A stretch of 64,000 nucleotides of DNA from Segatella baroniae DSM 16972 = JCM 13447 (GTDB lineage: Bacteria; Bacteroidota; Bacteroidia; Bacteroidales; Bacteroidaceae): positions 62,001 to 126,000 of the forward strand of contig NZ_AUFQ01000006.1 of assembly GCF_000426585.1 (NCBI RefSeq), written 5' to 3'. Both the position numbers and the translations under genes were made by a program. Positions 55,869 to 63,253 of this stretch are shown here, one piece after another. The notes beneath the pieces were generated by a model. That model made no database searches and had not been told where the DNA came from. It worked only from the letters and a program-made list of their open reading frames with translations. How positions within the stretch are numbered: the stretch's first letter is position 1; the number at the start of each line of letters is the position of its first letter.

Positions 55869-55980
55869 TTTTACCTTTTTACCCTTTTGTTTTTCCACCA
55901 TCCTCTTTTACCTTTTTACCTTTTTACTTTTTTCCCTTTCCTTTTTACCCTTTTACCTTTTTACCTTTTTACTTTTTTCT
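55868..55980. repeat. T-rich ACCTTTTT tract, copy 2
   Basis: An 8-base ACCTTTTT repeat with interruptions directly follows array E, as in copy 1 after array D. It ends one base before a -7 box (TATCTTTG, 55981-55988) that fits the DUF4294 gene. Confidence 0.7.
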
Positions 55981-56031
55981 TATCTTTGCCCCACCATCAC
56001 CCATTGATGGCGAACAGACAAAGACCGACGA

Positions 56032-56685
56032 ATGATGAAAAGAATGATGGCGACCGTGCTGTGGATGGCGCTGCTGACGCTCCAGGCCGCGGCTCAGGTG
56101 ACCGACGACAGGCCCGGACACGTGAACCCCGAAGACCGGCCGATGGCCCCCGGCCAACCCACCTTCGTGCCGATGGTGAAGGTGGGCAAGGTGCTCGACG
56201 GACGCGACTCCATCCCCTACGTGGAGCTCAACGACGTGTGGTGCTACCCAAAGCCGCAGTTCGCCGACCCACGCCAACAGCAGCTCTACAACCGGCTGGT
56301 GATGAACGTCAAGAAGGTCCTGCCCATCGCCAAGGAGGTGAACCACATCATCGTCGAGACCTACGAATACCTGCAGACGTTGCCCAACAAGCAGGCCCGC
56401 GACGCACACCTGAAGTTCGTCGAGAAGAGTATCAAGCAGGAGTACACGCCGCGCATGAAGAAACTCACCTACGCCCAGGGCAAGCTGCTCATCAAACTCG
56501 TCTACCGCGAGTGCGGCAACTCGGCCTACGGCACGTTGCAGGCCATCCTCGGCCCCGTGAGGGCGGGCTTCTGGCAGGCCTTCGCCTGGACCTTCGGGGC
56601 CTCGCTGGCCAAGCGCTACGACCCCGAGGGCGTCGACCGCGTCACCGAACGCATCGTGCTGCAGGTGGAGGCGGGACAGTTGTGA
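56032..56685 (+). CDS. DUF4294-type exported protein
   Basis: The 217-residue product has a signal peptide (MATVLWMALLTLQAAAQ). The segment VLDGRDSIPYVELNDVWCYPKPQFADPRQQQLYNRLVMNVKKVLPIAKEVNHIIVETYEYL is the DUF4294 core: a short strand, then long helices. The C-terminal part (KLTYAQGKLLIKLVYRECGNSAYGTLQAILGPVRAGFWQAFAWTFGASLAKRYDP) is equally family-like. A periplasmic protein of unknown role, widespread in Bacteroidetes. The -7 box TATCTTTG at 55981 lies about 45 bases upstream of the start. Confidence 0.82.
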   Translation: MMKRMMATVLWMALLTLQAAAQVTDDRPGHVNPEDRPMAPGQPTFVPMVKVGKVLDGRDSIPYVELNDVWCYPKPQFADPRQQQLYNRLVMNVKKVLPIAKEVNHIIVETYEYLQTLPNKQARDAHLKFVEKSIKQEYTPRMKKLTYAQGKLLIKLVYRECGNSAYGTLQAILGPVRAGFWQAFAWTFGASLAKRYDPEGVDRVTERIVLQVEAGQL

Positions 56686-56737
56686 GGAAAGGGGCATGCC
56701 CCGGGTGCGCCCACAGCGGCAAGTTGCCCACAAAACA

Positions 56738-56769
56738 TTTGGAAATCTGAAATATAATCTTTACATTTG
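56738..56769 (+). promoter_or_regulatory. Promoter of the DUF4254-GT9 operon
   Basis: TTTG at 56738-56741, 20 bases, TACATTTG at 56762-56769, a full match to the Bacteroidetes pattern. Confidence 0.75.
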
Positions 56770-56792
56770 CACGATAATTAAAAACCGAAGAC

Positions 56793-57395
56793 ATGACATT
56801 TACACAAACTTGCAACGAGATTTTCAACAAGGCCATTGCCGACTATCATGTGAAGGATGACATCGAGACACCTATCCATAATCCCTACGACCGCGACTCG
56901 ATCGAGAACAGGCTCTATCTGAAATGCTGGATCGACACCGTGCAGTGGCATTTCGAGGACATCATCCGCGACCCGCACATCGATCCCGTCGAGGCGCTCA
57001 ACCTGAAACGCCGCATCGACCGCAGCAACCAGGACCGCACCGACCTCGTGGAGCAAATCGACAGCTACTTCCGGCAGAAGTACAGCGACGTGACGGTGCT
57101 GCCCGACGCCCGCATCAACACCGAGAGTCCCGCATGGGCCGTCGACCGTCTGAGCATCCTGGCCCTCAAGATATACCACATGCGCGAACAGGTGGAGCGC
57201 GAGGACGCCACCCCCGACCACCGCGAGAAGTGCCGGGCCAAGCTCAACGTGCTGCTCGAACAGCAGAAAGACCTGGGCGCCGCCATCGACCAGCTGCTCG
57301 ACGACATCGAAGCCGGCCGCAAGTACATGAAGGTCTACCGCCAGATGAAGATGTATAACGACCCCGCCACCAACCCGGTGTTGTACAAGAAGTAG
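56793..57395 (+). CDS. DUF4254 protein
   Basis: The 200-residue cytoplasmic, mainly helical protein has NPYDRDSIENRLYLKCWIDTVQWHFEDIIRDPHIDP near the start, RIDRSNQDRTDLVEQID in the middle and a coiled-coil-like LNVLLEQQKDLGAAIDQLLDDI near the end. This matches DUF4254 in length and order. Its stop shares one base with the GTG start of the glycosyltransferase gene. The pair recurs in Bacteroidetes and suggests a role in cell-surface glycan assembly; the molecular activity is unknown. Confidence 0.85.
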   Translation: MTFTQTCNEIFNKAIADYHVKDDIETPIHNPYDRDSIENRLYLKCWIDTVQWHFEDIIRDPHIDPVEALNLKRRIDRSNQDRTDLVEQIDSYFRQKYSDVTVLPDARINTESPAWAVDRLSILALKIYHMREQVEREDATPDHREKCRAKLNVLLEQQKDLGAAIDQLLDDIEAGRKYMKVYRQMKMYNDPATNPVLYKK

Positions 57396-58441
57396 TGAAA
57401 GACCATCTGCTCATCATCCGTTTCTCGGCACTTGGCGACATCGCCATGACCGTGCCCGTCGTGGCTTCGCTGGCCCGGCAACATCCCGAGCTGCGCATCA
57501 CGGTGCTGAGCCGCCCCTTCGCCCGCGTGTTCTTCGACGGGCTGGCGCCCAACGTGGGCTTCATGGGGGCCGACGTGAAGCAGGAGTATGCCGGACTCCA
57601 CGGCATGAACACCCTCTACCGCCGGCTGGTGGCCAAGAACATCACGGCCGTGGCCGACTTCCACAACATCCTGCGCTCCAACTACCTGCGCCTGCGCTTC
57701 AACCTGGGCCTCTTCCGTGTGGCCCACATCGACAAGCATCGGCGCGGCAAGCGGCTCCTGACACGCGCCGGCGACAAGGTGATGGTGCAGCAGCCCACCG
57801 CCTTCAAGAACTATTTCGACGTGTTGGCCCGTCTGGGCTACCCCACGGAACCCACCTTCACCAGCATTTTTCCGCCCGAAGGCGGCAACCTGCGGCTCCT
57901 GCCTGATATAATAGGTGAAAAGAAGAAGTTCCAGCAATGGATCGGCATAGCCCCCTTTGCCGCCCACAAGGGCAAGATCTACCCCACGGCCAGCATGGAG
58001 AAGGTCATCGCGCTGCTCATCCGGCGCCATCCCTCGTGCCGCATCTTCCTCTTCGGGGGCGGCGGCCACGAGAAGACCGTGCTCGACGGCTGGGCCGTAC
58101 GCCACCCCAACTGCGTCAACGCCTCGGCCGCGCTCGACGGCCTGAAGAGCGAACTCGTCCTGATGAGCCACCTCGACGTGATGGTGAGCATGGACAGCGG
58201 CAACATGCACCTGGCGTCGCTCACCGCCACGCCCGTCGTCAGCATTTGGGGAGCCACCCACCCCTTCGCCGGCTTCATGGGCTGGCGCCAGAACCCCGAC
58301 AACGCCATCGGCCTCAACCTGCCATGCCGCCCCTGTTCGGTCTACGGCAACAAGCCCTGCCTCCGTGGCGACTACGCCTGCCTCAAGAACATCTCACCCG
58401 AAATGGTGTTGGAGAAAGTCGTGAAGGTGTTGGGGGTGTGA
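57395..58441 (+). CDS. Glycosyltransferase family 9 (heptosyltransferase-like)
   Basis: The 348-residue product begins at GTG with HLLIIRFSALGDIAMTVPVVASL, the typical N-terminal fold of ADP-heptose:LPS heptosyltransferases. The C-terminal domain holds WIGIAPFAAHKGKIYPTASMEKVIALL, IFLFGGGGHE and SHLDVMVSMDSGNMHLASLTATPVVSIWGATHPFAGF, the donor-binding signature of GT9. It should add a sugar to the LPS core or a related surface lipid at the inner membrane face. The stop codon lies inside the left arm of a long inverted repeat (58426-58576). Confidence 0.92.
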   Translation: MKDHLLIIRFSALGDIAMTVPVVASLARQHPELRITVLSRPFARVFFDGLAPNVGFMGADVKQEYAGLHGMNTLYRRLVAKNITAVADFHNILRSNYLRLRFNLGLFRVAHIDKHRRGKRLLTRAGDKVMVQQPTAFKNYFDVLARLGYPTEPTFTSIFPPEGGNLRLLPDIIGEKKKFQQWIGIAPFAAHKGKIYPTASMEKVIALLIRRHPSCRIFLFGGGGHEKTVLDGWAVRHPNCVNASAALDGLKSELVLMSHLDVMVSMDSGNMHLASLTATPVVSIWGATHPFAGFMGWRQNPDNAIGLNLPCRPCSVYGNKPCLRGDYACLKNISPEMVLEKVVKVLGV

Positions 58442-58576
58442 GGGTTGTTGGGTTGTGGGGGTGTGAGGGTTGTTGGGTTGTGAGGATGAATAATTACTCT
58501 ATTATTACATTATTTATTAAAGCAAACCATTCATCCCCACACCCCCACAACCCAACAACCCTCACCCCCCCAACAC
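58426..58576. repeat. Long inverted repeat with one-sided duplication after GT9
   Basis: The left arm (58426-58491) contains the 17-mer AGGGTTGTTGGGTTGTG twice. The right arm (58529-58576) holds its complement once and the same flanks (ATTCATCC, GGTGTTGGGG side). An AT-rich loop of about 37 bases separates them. The left arm includes the GT9 stop. Likely a terminator or a palindromic element that gained one internal duplication. Confidence 0.75.
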
Positions 58577-58637
58577 CCCAAAACATGCACAATAGGGGGG
58601 TACATGTGCAAAAACAGTGCTATTTTTAAGTGTTTTA

Positions 58638-58669
58638 TTTGCAACATTGAAGAAAAATTCGTTTCTTTG
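58638..58669 (+). promoter_or_regulatory. acpP promoter
   Basis: TTTG at 58638-58641, 20 bases, TTTCTTTG at 58662-58669 (first base of the -7 box is variant). Confidence 0.6.
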
Positions 58670-58722
58670 CACCCGATTTTTAATCCGAATATTATTTATA
58701 AACCAATTTAAAAGTTACAATT

Positions 58723-58959
58723 ATGTCAGAAGTAGAAAGCAAAGTAAAGGCTATTATCGTGGACAAACTCGGTGTTGACGAGGCTGAAGTAAAGCCGGAA
58801 GCAAGTTTCACAAACGATCTTGGCGCCGACTCTCTTGATACTGTCGAGCTCATCATGGAATTTGAGAAGGAATTCGGAATCTCCATTCCCGATGACAAGG
58901 CCGAGACCATCCAGACTGTAGGCGACGCCATCAAGTATATCGAAGAAAACGCTAAGTAA
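58723..58959 (+). CDS. acpP: Acyl carrier protein
   Basis: The 78-residue acidic four-helix protein has [28 protein letters not shown]; Ser37 in DSL is the phosphopantetheine attachment site. It carries growing acyl chains in fatty acid synthesis. fabF follows after 126 bases in the same direction, the usual order. A separate promoter and an AT-rich leader fit high expression. Confidence 0.98.
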   Translation: MSEVESKVKAIIVDKLGVDEAEVKPEASFTNDLGADSLDTVELIMEFEKEFGISIPDDKAETIQTVGDAIKYIEENAK

Positions 58960-58985
58960 TTTAGCCCAGCTTTATTTTTCATACG

Positions 58986-59070
58986 ATTAGGGATTAGTGA
59001 TTAAGGATTGGACCGACGCATCCATCATTTTTCGATGCGTAGCTCTGATCACTAATCCTTAATTCCTAAT
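58986..59070. repeat. acpP-fabF intercistronic inverted repeat with alternative pairings
   Basis: ATTAGG (58986) pairs with CCTAAT (59065). Inside, GGATTAGTGAT (58991) pairs with ATCACTAATCC (59048), or TTAAGGATT (59001) pairs with AATCCTTAA (59054). The right-hand partners overlap, so the two are exclusive. A central hairpin ACGCATC/GATGCGT lies at 59016-59040. Confidence 0.7.
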
Positions 59071-59085
59071 TAACTTTTTATTTAG

Positions 59086-60348
59086 ATGGAATTAAAGAGA
59101 GTAGTCGTAACAGGTCTTGGAGCTGTTACACCGGTAGGCAACACCCCCGAGGAGACCTGGGCCAACCTGTTGGCCGGCAAGAGCGGCGCGGCGCCTATCA
59201 AGCAATTCGACGCAAGCAAGTTCAAGACACAGTTCGCCTGTGAAGTGAAGGACCTCAACGTGACCGATTACATCGACCGCAAGGAGGTGCGCAAGATGGA
59301 CCGCTACTGCCAGCTGGCCATGGTCAGCGCCATGCAGGGCGTGAAAGACGCCGGTCTCGACCTCGAAAAGGAGGACAGAAACCGCATCGGCGTGATCTAC
59401 GGCGTGGGAATCGGCGGTATCAAGACCTTCCAGGACGAAGTCACCTATTACGGACAGCACATCGAAGACGGTCCGAAATTCAACCCATTCTTCATTCCCA
59501 AGATGATTGCCGACATCGCCTCGGGCCAGATCAGCATTCATTTTGGGTTCCACGGACCCAACTACACCACCACCAGCGCGTGCGCCTCGTCGACCAACGC
59601 CCTGGCCGACGCGTTCAACCTGATACGCCTGGGCAAGGCCAACGTCATCGTCAGCGGTGGTGCCGAGGCTGCTATCTGCGAATGCGGCGTGGGCGGATTC
59701 AACGCCATGCACGCCCTGTCCACCCGCAACGACGACCCTGAACACGCCAGTCGTCCGTTCAGCGCCAGCCGCGACGGGTTCATCATGGGCGAAGGGGCAG
59801 GCTGTCTCGTACTCGAAGAGCTGGAACACGCCAAAGCCCGCGGCGCCAAGATCTACGCCGAGATGGTGGGCGAGGGCGCCAGTGCCGACGCCCACCACAT
59901 CACCGCGTCGCATCCCGAAGGCCTGGGGGCCAAGCTCGTAATGCTCAACGCCCTCGAAGACGCAGGCATGAAGCCCGAGGAAATCGACTACATCAACGTC
60001 CACGGCACCTCGACACCCGTCGGCGACGTATCGGAAGCCAAGGCCATCAAGGACGTCTTCGGCGACCACGCCTACAAACTCAACATCAGCTCCACCAAGA
60101 GCATGACCGGCCACCTACTGGGGGCCGCCGGCGCCGTCGAAGCCATGGTGTGCGTGCTCTCCGTACAGAACGACATCATCCCGCCGACCATCAACCACGA
60201 GGAAGGCGACGACGACGAGCAGCTCGACTACAACATGAACTTCACCTTCAACCAGGCGCAGAAGCGCGAGGTGAGAGCTGCCCTGAGTAACACTTTCGGA
60301 TTTGGCGGACACAACTGCTGCGTAGTATTCAAGAAGTATGCTGAATGA
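59086..60348 (+). CDS. fabF: 3-oxoacyl-ACP synthase II
   Basis: The 420-residue condensing enzyme extends acyl-ACP with malonyl-ACP. The catalytic Cys is in TTSACASSTNALADAF. The two His are in NVHGTSTPVGD and TKSMTGHLLGAAGAVEA, so the C-H-H triad is complete. It starts RVVVTGLGAVTPVGNTPEETW, typical of FabF. Its end overlaps the RNase III start by 11 bases, giving the acpP-fabF-rnc order known across bacteria. Confidence 0.97.
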   Translation: MELKRVVVTGLGAVTPVGNTPEETWANLLAGKSGAAPIKQFDASKFKTQFACEVKDLNVTDYIDRKEVRKMDRYCQLAMVSAMQGVKDAGLDLEKEDRNRIGVIYGVGIGGIKTFQDEVTYYGQHIEDGPKFNPFFIPKMIADIASGQISIHFGFHGPNYTTTSACASSTNALADAFNLIRLGKANVIVSGGAEAAICECGVGGFNAMHALSTRNDDPEHASRPFSASRDGFIMGEGAGCLVLEELEHAKARGAKIYAEMVGEGASADAHHITASHPEGLGAKLVMLNALEDAGMKPEEIDYINVHGTSTPVGDVSEAKAIKDVFGDHAYKLNISSTKSMTGHLLGAAGAVEAMVCVLSVQNDIIPPTINHEEGDDDEQLDYNMNFTFNQAQKREVRAALSNTFGFGGHNCCVVFKKYAE

Positions 60349-61495
60349 CCTCATCGATAGAATAAGGCTCCCTTTCCGACAGGAGAAGGAGCTTTATCTG
60401 TCTCTATACCGCATCATCGGCGTCTTTCCGCACGACATCAGCTACTACCAGCTGGCCCTGATGCACAAGAGCGTCATGCGGCGCAACGCCAAGGGCAGAC
60501 CCGTCAACAACGAACGCCTTGAGTTTCTGGGCGACGCCATCCTCGACGCCATCGTGGGCGACATCGTCTACCGCCACTTCCCGGGCAAACGGGAAGGTTT
60601 CCTCACCAACACGCGCTCCAAACTGGTGCAGCGCGACACCCTCAACAGGCTGGCCAAGGAGATGGGTATCAGTAAGTTGATACTCAGCAGCGGCCGCAGT
60701 TCGTCGCACAATAGCTACATGGGCGGCAACGCCTTCGAGGCCTTGGTGGGCGCCCTCTATCTCGACCGCGGCTACAACGCCTGCATGCGCTTCATGGAAG
60801 GCCGCGTGCTGGCACAGATGATCAACATCGACAAGGTGGCCTACAAGGAAGTGAACTTCAAGAGCAAGCTCATCGAGTGGAGCCAGAAGAACCGCGTGAA
60901 GATAGCGTTCGAGATGACCGAGCAGAACGACCAGAGCAGCAGCCCTGTCTTCAACTGCCGTGTGAAGCTCGAAGGCTGCGAAGGCTGCGAAGGAGCGGGC
61001 TACAGCAAGAAGGAAAGCCAGCAGAAGGCAGCGAAGCTGACCCTGGAGCGGCTGCGAAAGGAACCGCAGTTCATCGACAGCATATTCGCCGCCAAGGCCG
61101 GCCGCACGAAGATGGAGGAGGAACCGGTGGAGCGCGTGCCCGCCGCCGACCGCAAGGACGACTTCATCATCAGCCGTCAGGACGACGGCGAGGCCGCCAA
61201 GGAGAAGCATCCCACCACCTTCCGCGAGCAAGTGTACAAGGACGATTCGCGCCGCAAGCGCCGTTCACCGATGTATCGGTCGGACAACGAGATGGCCGAA
61301 GAAGCCTCCGCTGCGTCCCCCCAGGCCGAAACGCCGCTGCCGCATGCCGCCGATCCGGCCGACACCCTCGACCTTGACGGCGATGAGTTCGACCTGAGCC
61401 ACATCAGCGCCCAGCGCATGAGTCACGAGGAAATCGTCGCGCAGGCCGAAGCCGAAGCGTTCGAAGCCGAAGTGAAGGGCAAGAGCGAAGCATAA
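60338..61495 (+). CDS. rnc: Ribonuclease III with long C-terminal extension
   Basis: The 385-residue double-strand RNA endonuclease has the signature NNERLEFLGDAILDAIVGDIVYRHFP (about 57-82) with the acidic metal ligands. The second acidic site is in NAFEALVGALYLDRGY. The dsRNA-binding domain lies at about 175-240 (SQKNRVKIAFEMTEQ...AGYSKKESQQKAAKLTLERL). After it comes an extension of about 140 residues, rich in Glu, Asp, Lys and Arg, with no recognised domain; most bacterial RNase III proteins stop near 225-250. It overlaps fabF by 11 bases. Confidence 0.95.
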   Translation: MLNDLIDRIRLPFRQEKELYLSLYRIIGVFPHDISYYQLALMHKSVMRRNAKGRPVNNERLEFLGDAILDAIVGDIVYRHFPGKREGFLTNTRSKLVQRDTLNRLAKEMGISKLILSSGRSSSHNSYMGGNAFEALVGALYLDRGYNACMRFMEGRVLAQMINIDKVAYKEVNFKSKLIEWSQKNRVKIAFEMTEQNDQSSSPVFNCRVKLEGCEGCEGAGYSKKESQQKAAKLTLERLRKEPQFIDSIFAAKAGRTKMEEEPVERVPAADRKDDFIISRQDDGEAAKEKHPTTFREQVYKDDSRRKRRSPMYRSDNEMAEEASAASPQAETPLPHAADPADTLDLDGDEFDLSHISAQRMSHEEIVAQAEAEAFEAEVKGKSEA

Positions 61496-61548
61496 GAAAC
61501 CACCGTCACCCCGCATTGCCACGTCAATGAAGAGTGGCTGTCATACGA

Positions 61549-61594
61549 GTGAATCCAAAAAGTCCTTTGTCCGGCTTTTTGGATTCACTTTTTT
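61549..61594 (+). terminator. Terminator of the acpP-fabF-rnc operon
   Basis: GTGAATCCAAAAAG (61549-61562), loop of 12 bases, CTTTTTGGATTCAC (61575-61588), then TTTTTT. Perfect 14-bp stem. Confidence 0.88.
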
Positions 61595-61679
61595 CGTTCC
61601 CCCCATCCTTATTCCTGCCGGTAGAAGTCACCCGCCGCAAACCGCTTTGCGAGTTCTTGGGGACGGGGCATGACACTTC

Positions 61680-63191
61680 TCACTTCTCATTCACTTTTAT
61701 TTCCACCTTGCCGTCAGGCTCGGAGGGGACGAGGAGGTCCACCACTGTCATCCAGTCGGTGTAGTGGAGGCGGATGTGGAGGGTGCCGTCGGGGCGGAAG
61801 GCGTAGCCGCCGGACAAGGCGAAGGGGCCGTGAATGCCACGGAAGCGGCCTTGCGCGCCGATGGAATAGACGGGGGTGATGGGCGTGGAGACGGTGTTCC
61901 AGCGGCCGTAGATCATGGGAAGGGCGACGCGGCGGCCGTCTTGCACGTAGGAGAGCGTGAGCCGATTGGAGGCGTCTTGGTGTATTTCCAGCTGTTGCCA
62001 GCCGCAGTCGTTGGGCGGGAGCGGCCTGTCTTGCCTGAAGGGCGTTTCATGGGGAGGCCTGCTTTGGCCCTGGGGCAACGGCAACCGCATGGTGCGGGCA
62101 TGTTTTCGATGGCGGCGTTCTTCGGAAGCGGACGGTGACGGCAGTTCGCCGTCGGCCACATAGGGCAGCAGGCGCCGCCACACGAGGTCGCGCTGGCGTG
62201 CCCCGTCGACGGCCGAGCACTGCGTCATGACCACCACCATCTGCTTGTCGGGCACCACGAGGATGTATTGTCCGTAGGCGCCGTCGGCGCGTGCCGCCCC
62301 CGGATGTTTGCAACGCCACATCTGATAGCCGTAGCCCGCTCCGCCATTGTCCATCTGCTTGCCCATCATGGCCTTCACCCAGGCTTCGGGAATGAGCTGG
62401 CGACCCTGCCAACGGCCGCCCTGCAACAAGAGTTGGCCGAACTTGGCCAGCGACTCGGCCTGAATGCGCAGCCCCCAGCCACCCGTGTCGACGCCCTCGG
62501 GGCTTTCCTCCCACTCCACCTGCGTGATGTGCAGGGGCTGGAAGAGGCGGGTTGTCAGATAGTCGAGTGTGGACTGGCCCGTGGCCTTTTGCAGGATGGC
62601 ACTCAACAGATAGGTGCACATGGAGTCGTACTTGAACAGCCGACCGGGTTGGCCGATGGGTTTCGAGAGCCAGCAGCGTGTCCATTGGGTCTCAGTATTG
62701 CGGAATCCCCAGTCGGGTTCTATGCCCGACGACATCGTGAGCAGATGGCGCACGGTCATCGCCCGCAGGTTGACGGAGTCGGGGTGGCTCATCGGGAAGA
62801 AGTCGGCCACACGGCTGTCGAGCCGCAGGCGGCCCTCGTCGATGGCAATGCCGACGGCCGCCGCCACGAAGGTCTTGGAGCAGGAGTACATCGTGTGCAT
62901 GCTCTCGGCCTTGAAGGGTGCGGGGTAGCACTCGTAGGCCACCTTGCCGTGGCGCATCACCACGAGACTGTGCATGTTGGCGCGGGGCAACGCCATGAGC
63001 GAGTCCATCAGTCGGCTCACCACGCGCGAGGGTATGCCCACGGCTTCGGGACAGGTGCGGGGCAGGTCGCCCACCTGGGCATGGAGGGGCAAGGCGAAGA
63101 GTAAAATAACACCTATCCAGGAGCCTCCCCCGCCCCTCCAAAGGAGGGGAGTGCCTGCCGGTTTGAATATTAAAGACTTGATATGCTTCAT
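61680..63191 (-). CDS. Exported serine hydrolase (class C beta-lactamase fold)
   Basis: The 503-residue product has SxxK at Ser103-Lys106 (MYSCSKTF), a YxS-type second motif (KYDSMCTYLLSAIL) and a Lys/His-Gly-like third region. This places it with esterases, peptidases and beta-lactamase-like enzymes of the AmpC fold. About 150 C-terminal residues form an extra beta-rich domain. The N-terminus is odd: between MKHIKSLIF and the hydrophobic core IGVILLFALPLHA lies a segment (KPAGTPLLWRGGGGSW) encoded by the 44-bp palindromic repeat. Whether the signal peptide still works is uncertain. It could otherwise be a degenerate gene, but the rest is intact. Confidence 0.82.
   Translation of the reverse strand: MKHIKSLIFKPAGTPLLWRGGGGSWIGVILLFALPLHAQVGDLPRTCPEAVGIPSRVVSRLMDSLMALPRANMHSLVVMRHGKVAYECYPAPFKAESMHTMYSCSKTFVAAAVGIAIDEGRLRLDSRVADFFPMSHPDSVNLRAMTVRHLLTMSSGIEPDWGFRNTETQWTRCWLSKPIGQPGRLFKYDSMCTYLLSAILQKATGQSTLDYLTTRLFQPLHITQVEWEESPEGVDTGGWGLRIQAESLAKFGQLLLQGGRWQGRQLIPEAWVKAMMGKQMDNGGAGYGYQMWRCKHPGAARADGAYGQYILVVPDKQMVVVMTQCSAVDGARQRDLVWRRLLPYVADGELPSPSASEERRHRKHARTMRLPLPQGQSRPPHETPFRQDRPLPPNDCGWQQLEIHQDASNRLTLSYVQDGRRVALPMIYGRWNTVSTPITPVYSIGAQGRFRGIHGPFALSGGYAFRPDGTLHIRLHYTDWMTVVDLLVPSEPDGKVEIKVNEK
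63123..63166. repeat. 44-bp palindromic repeat, copy 2 (inside a coding region)
   Basis: The same repeat as 55684-55727 (2 differences in 44). Here it is in frame within the signal-peptide region of the serine hydrolase, adding about 15 residues. Confidence 0.85.
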
Positions 63192-63253
63192 TTCACACTT
63201 GACATTTCACATTTAAAACTTCACACTCCACATTCCTCATTTCACATTCCTCA

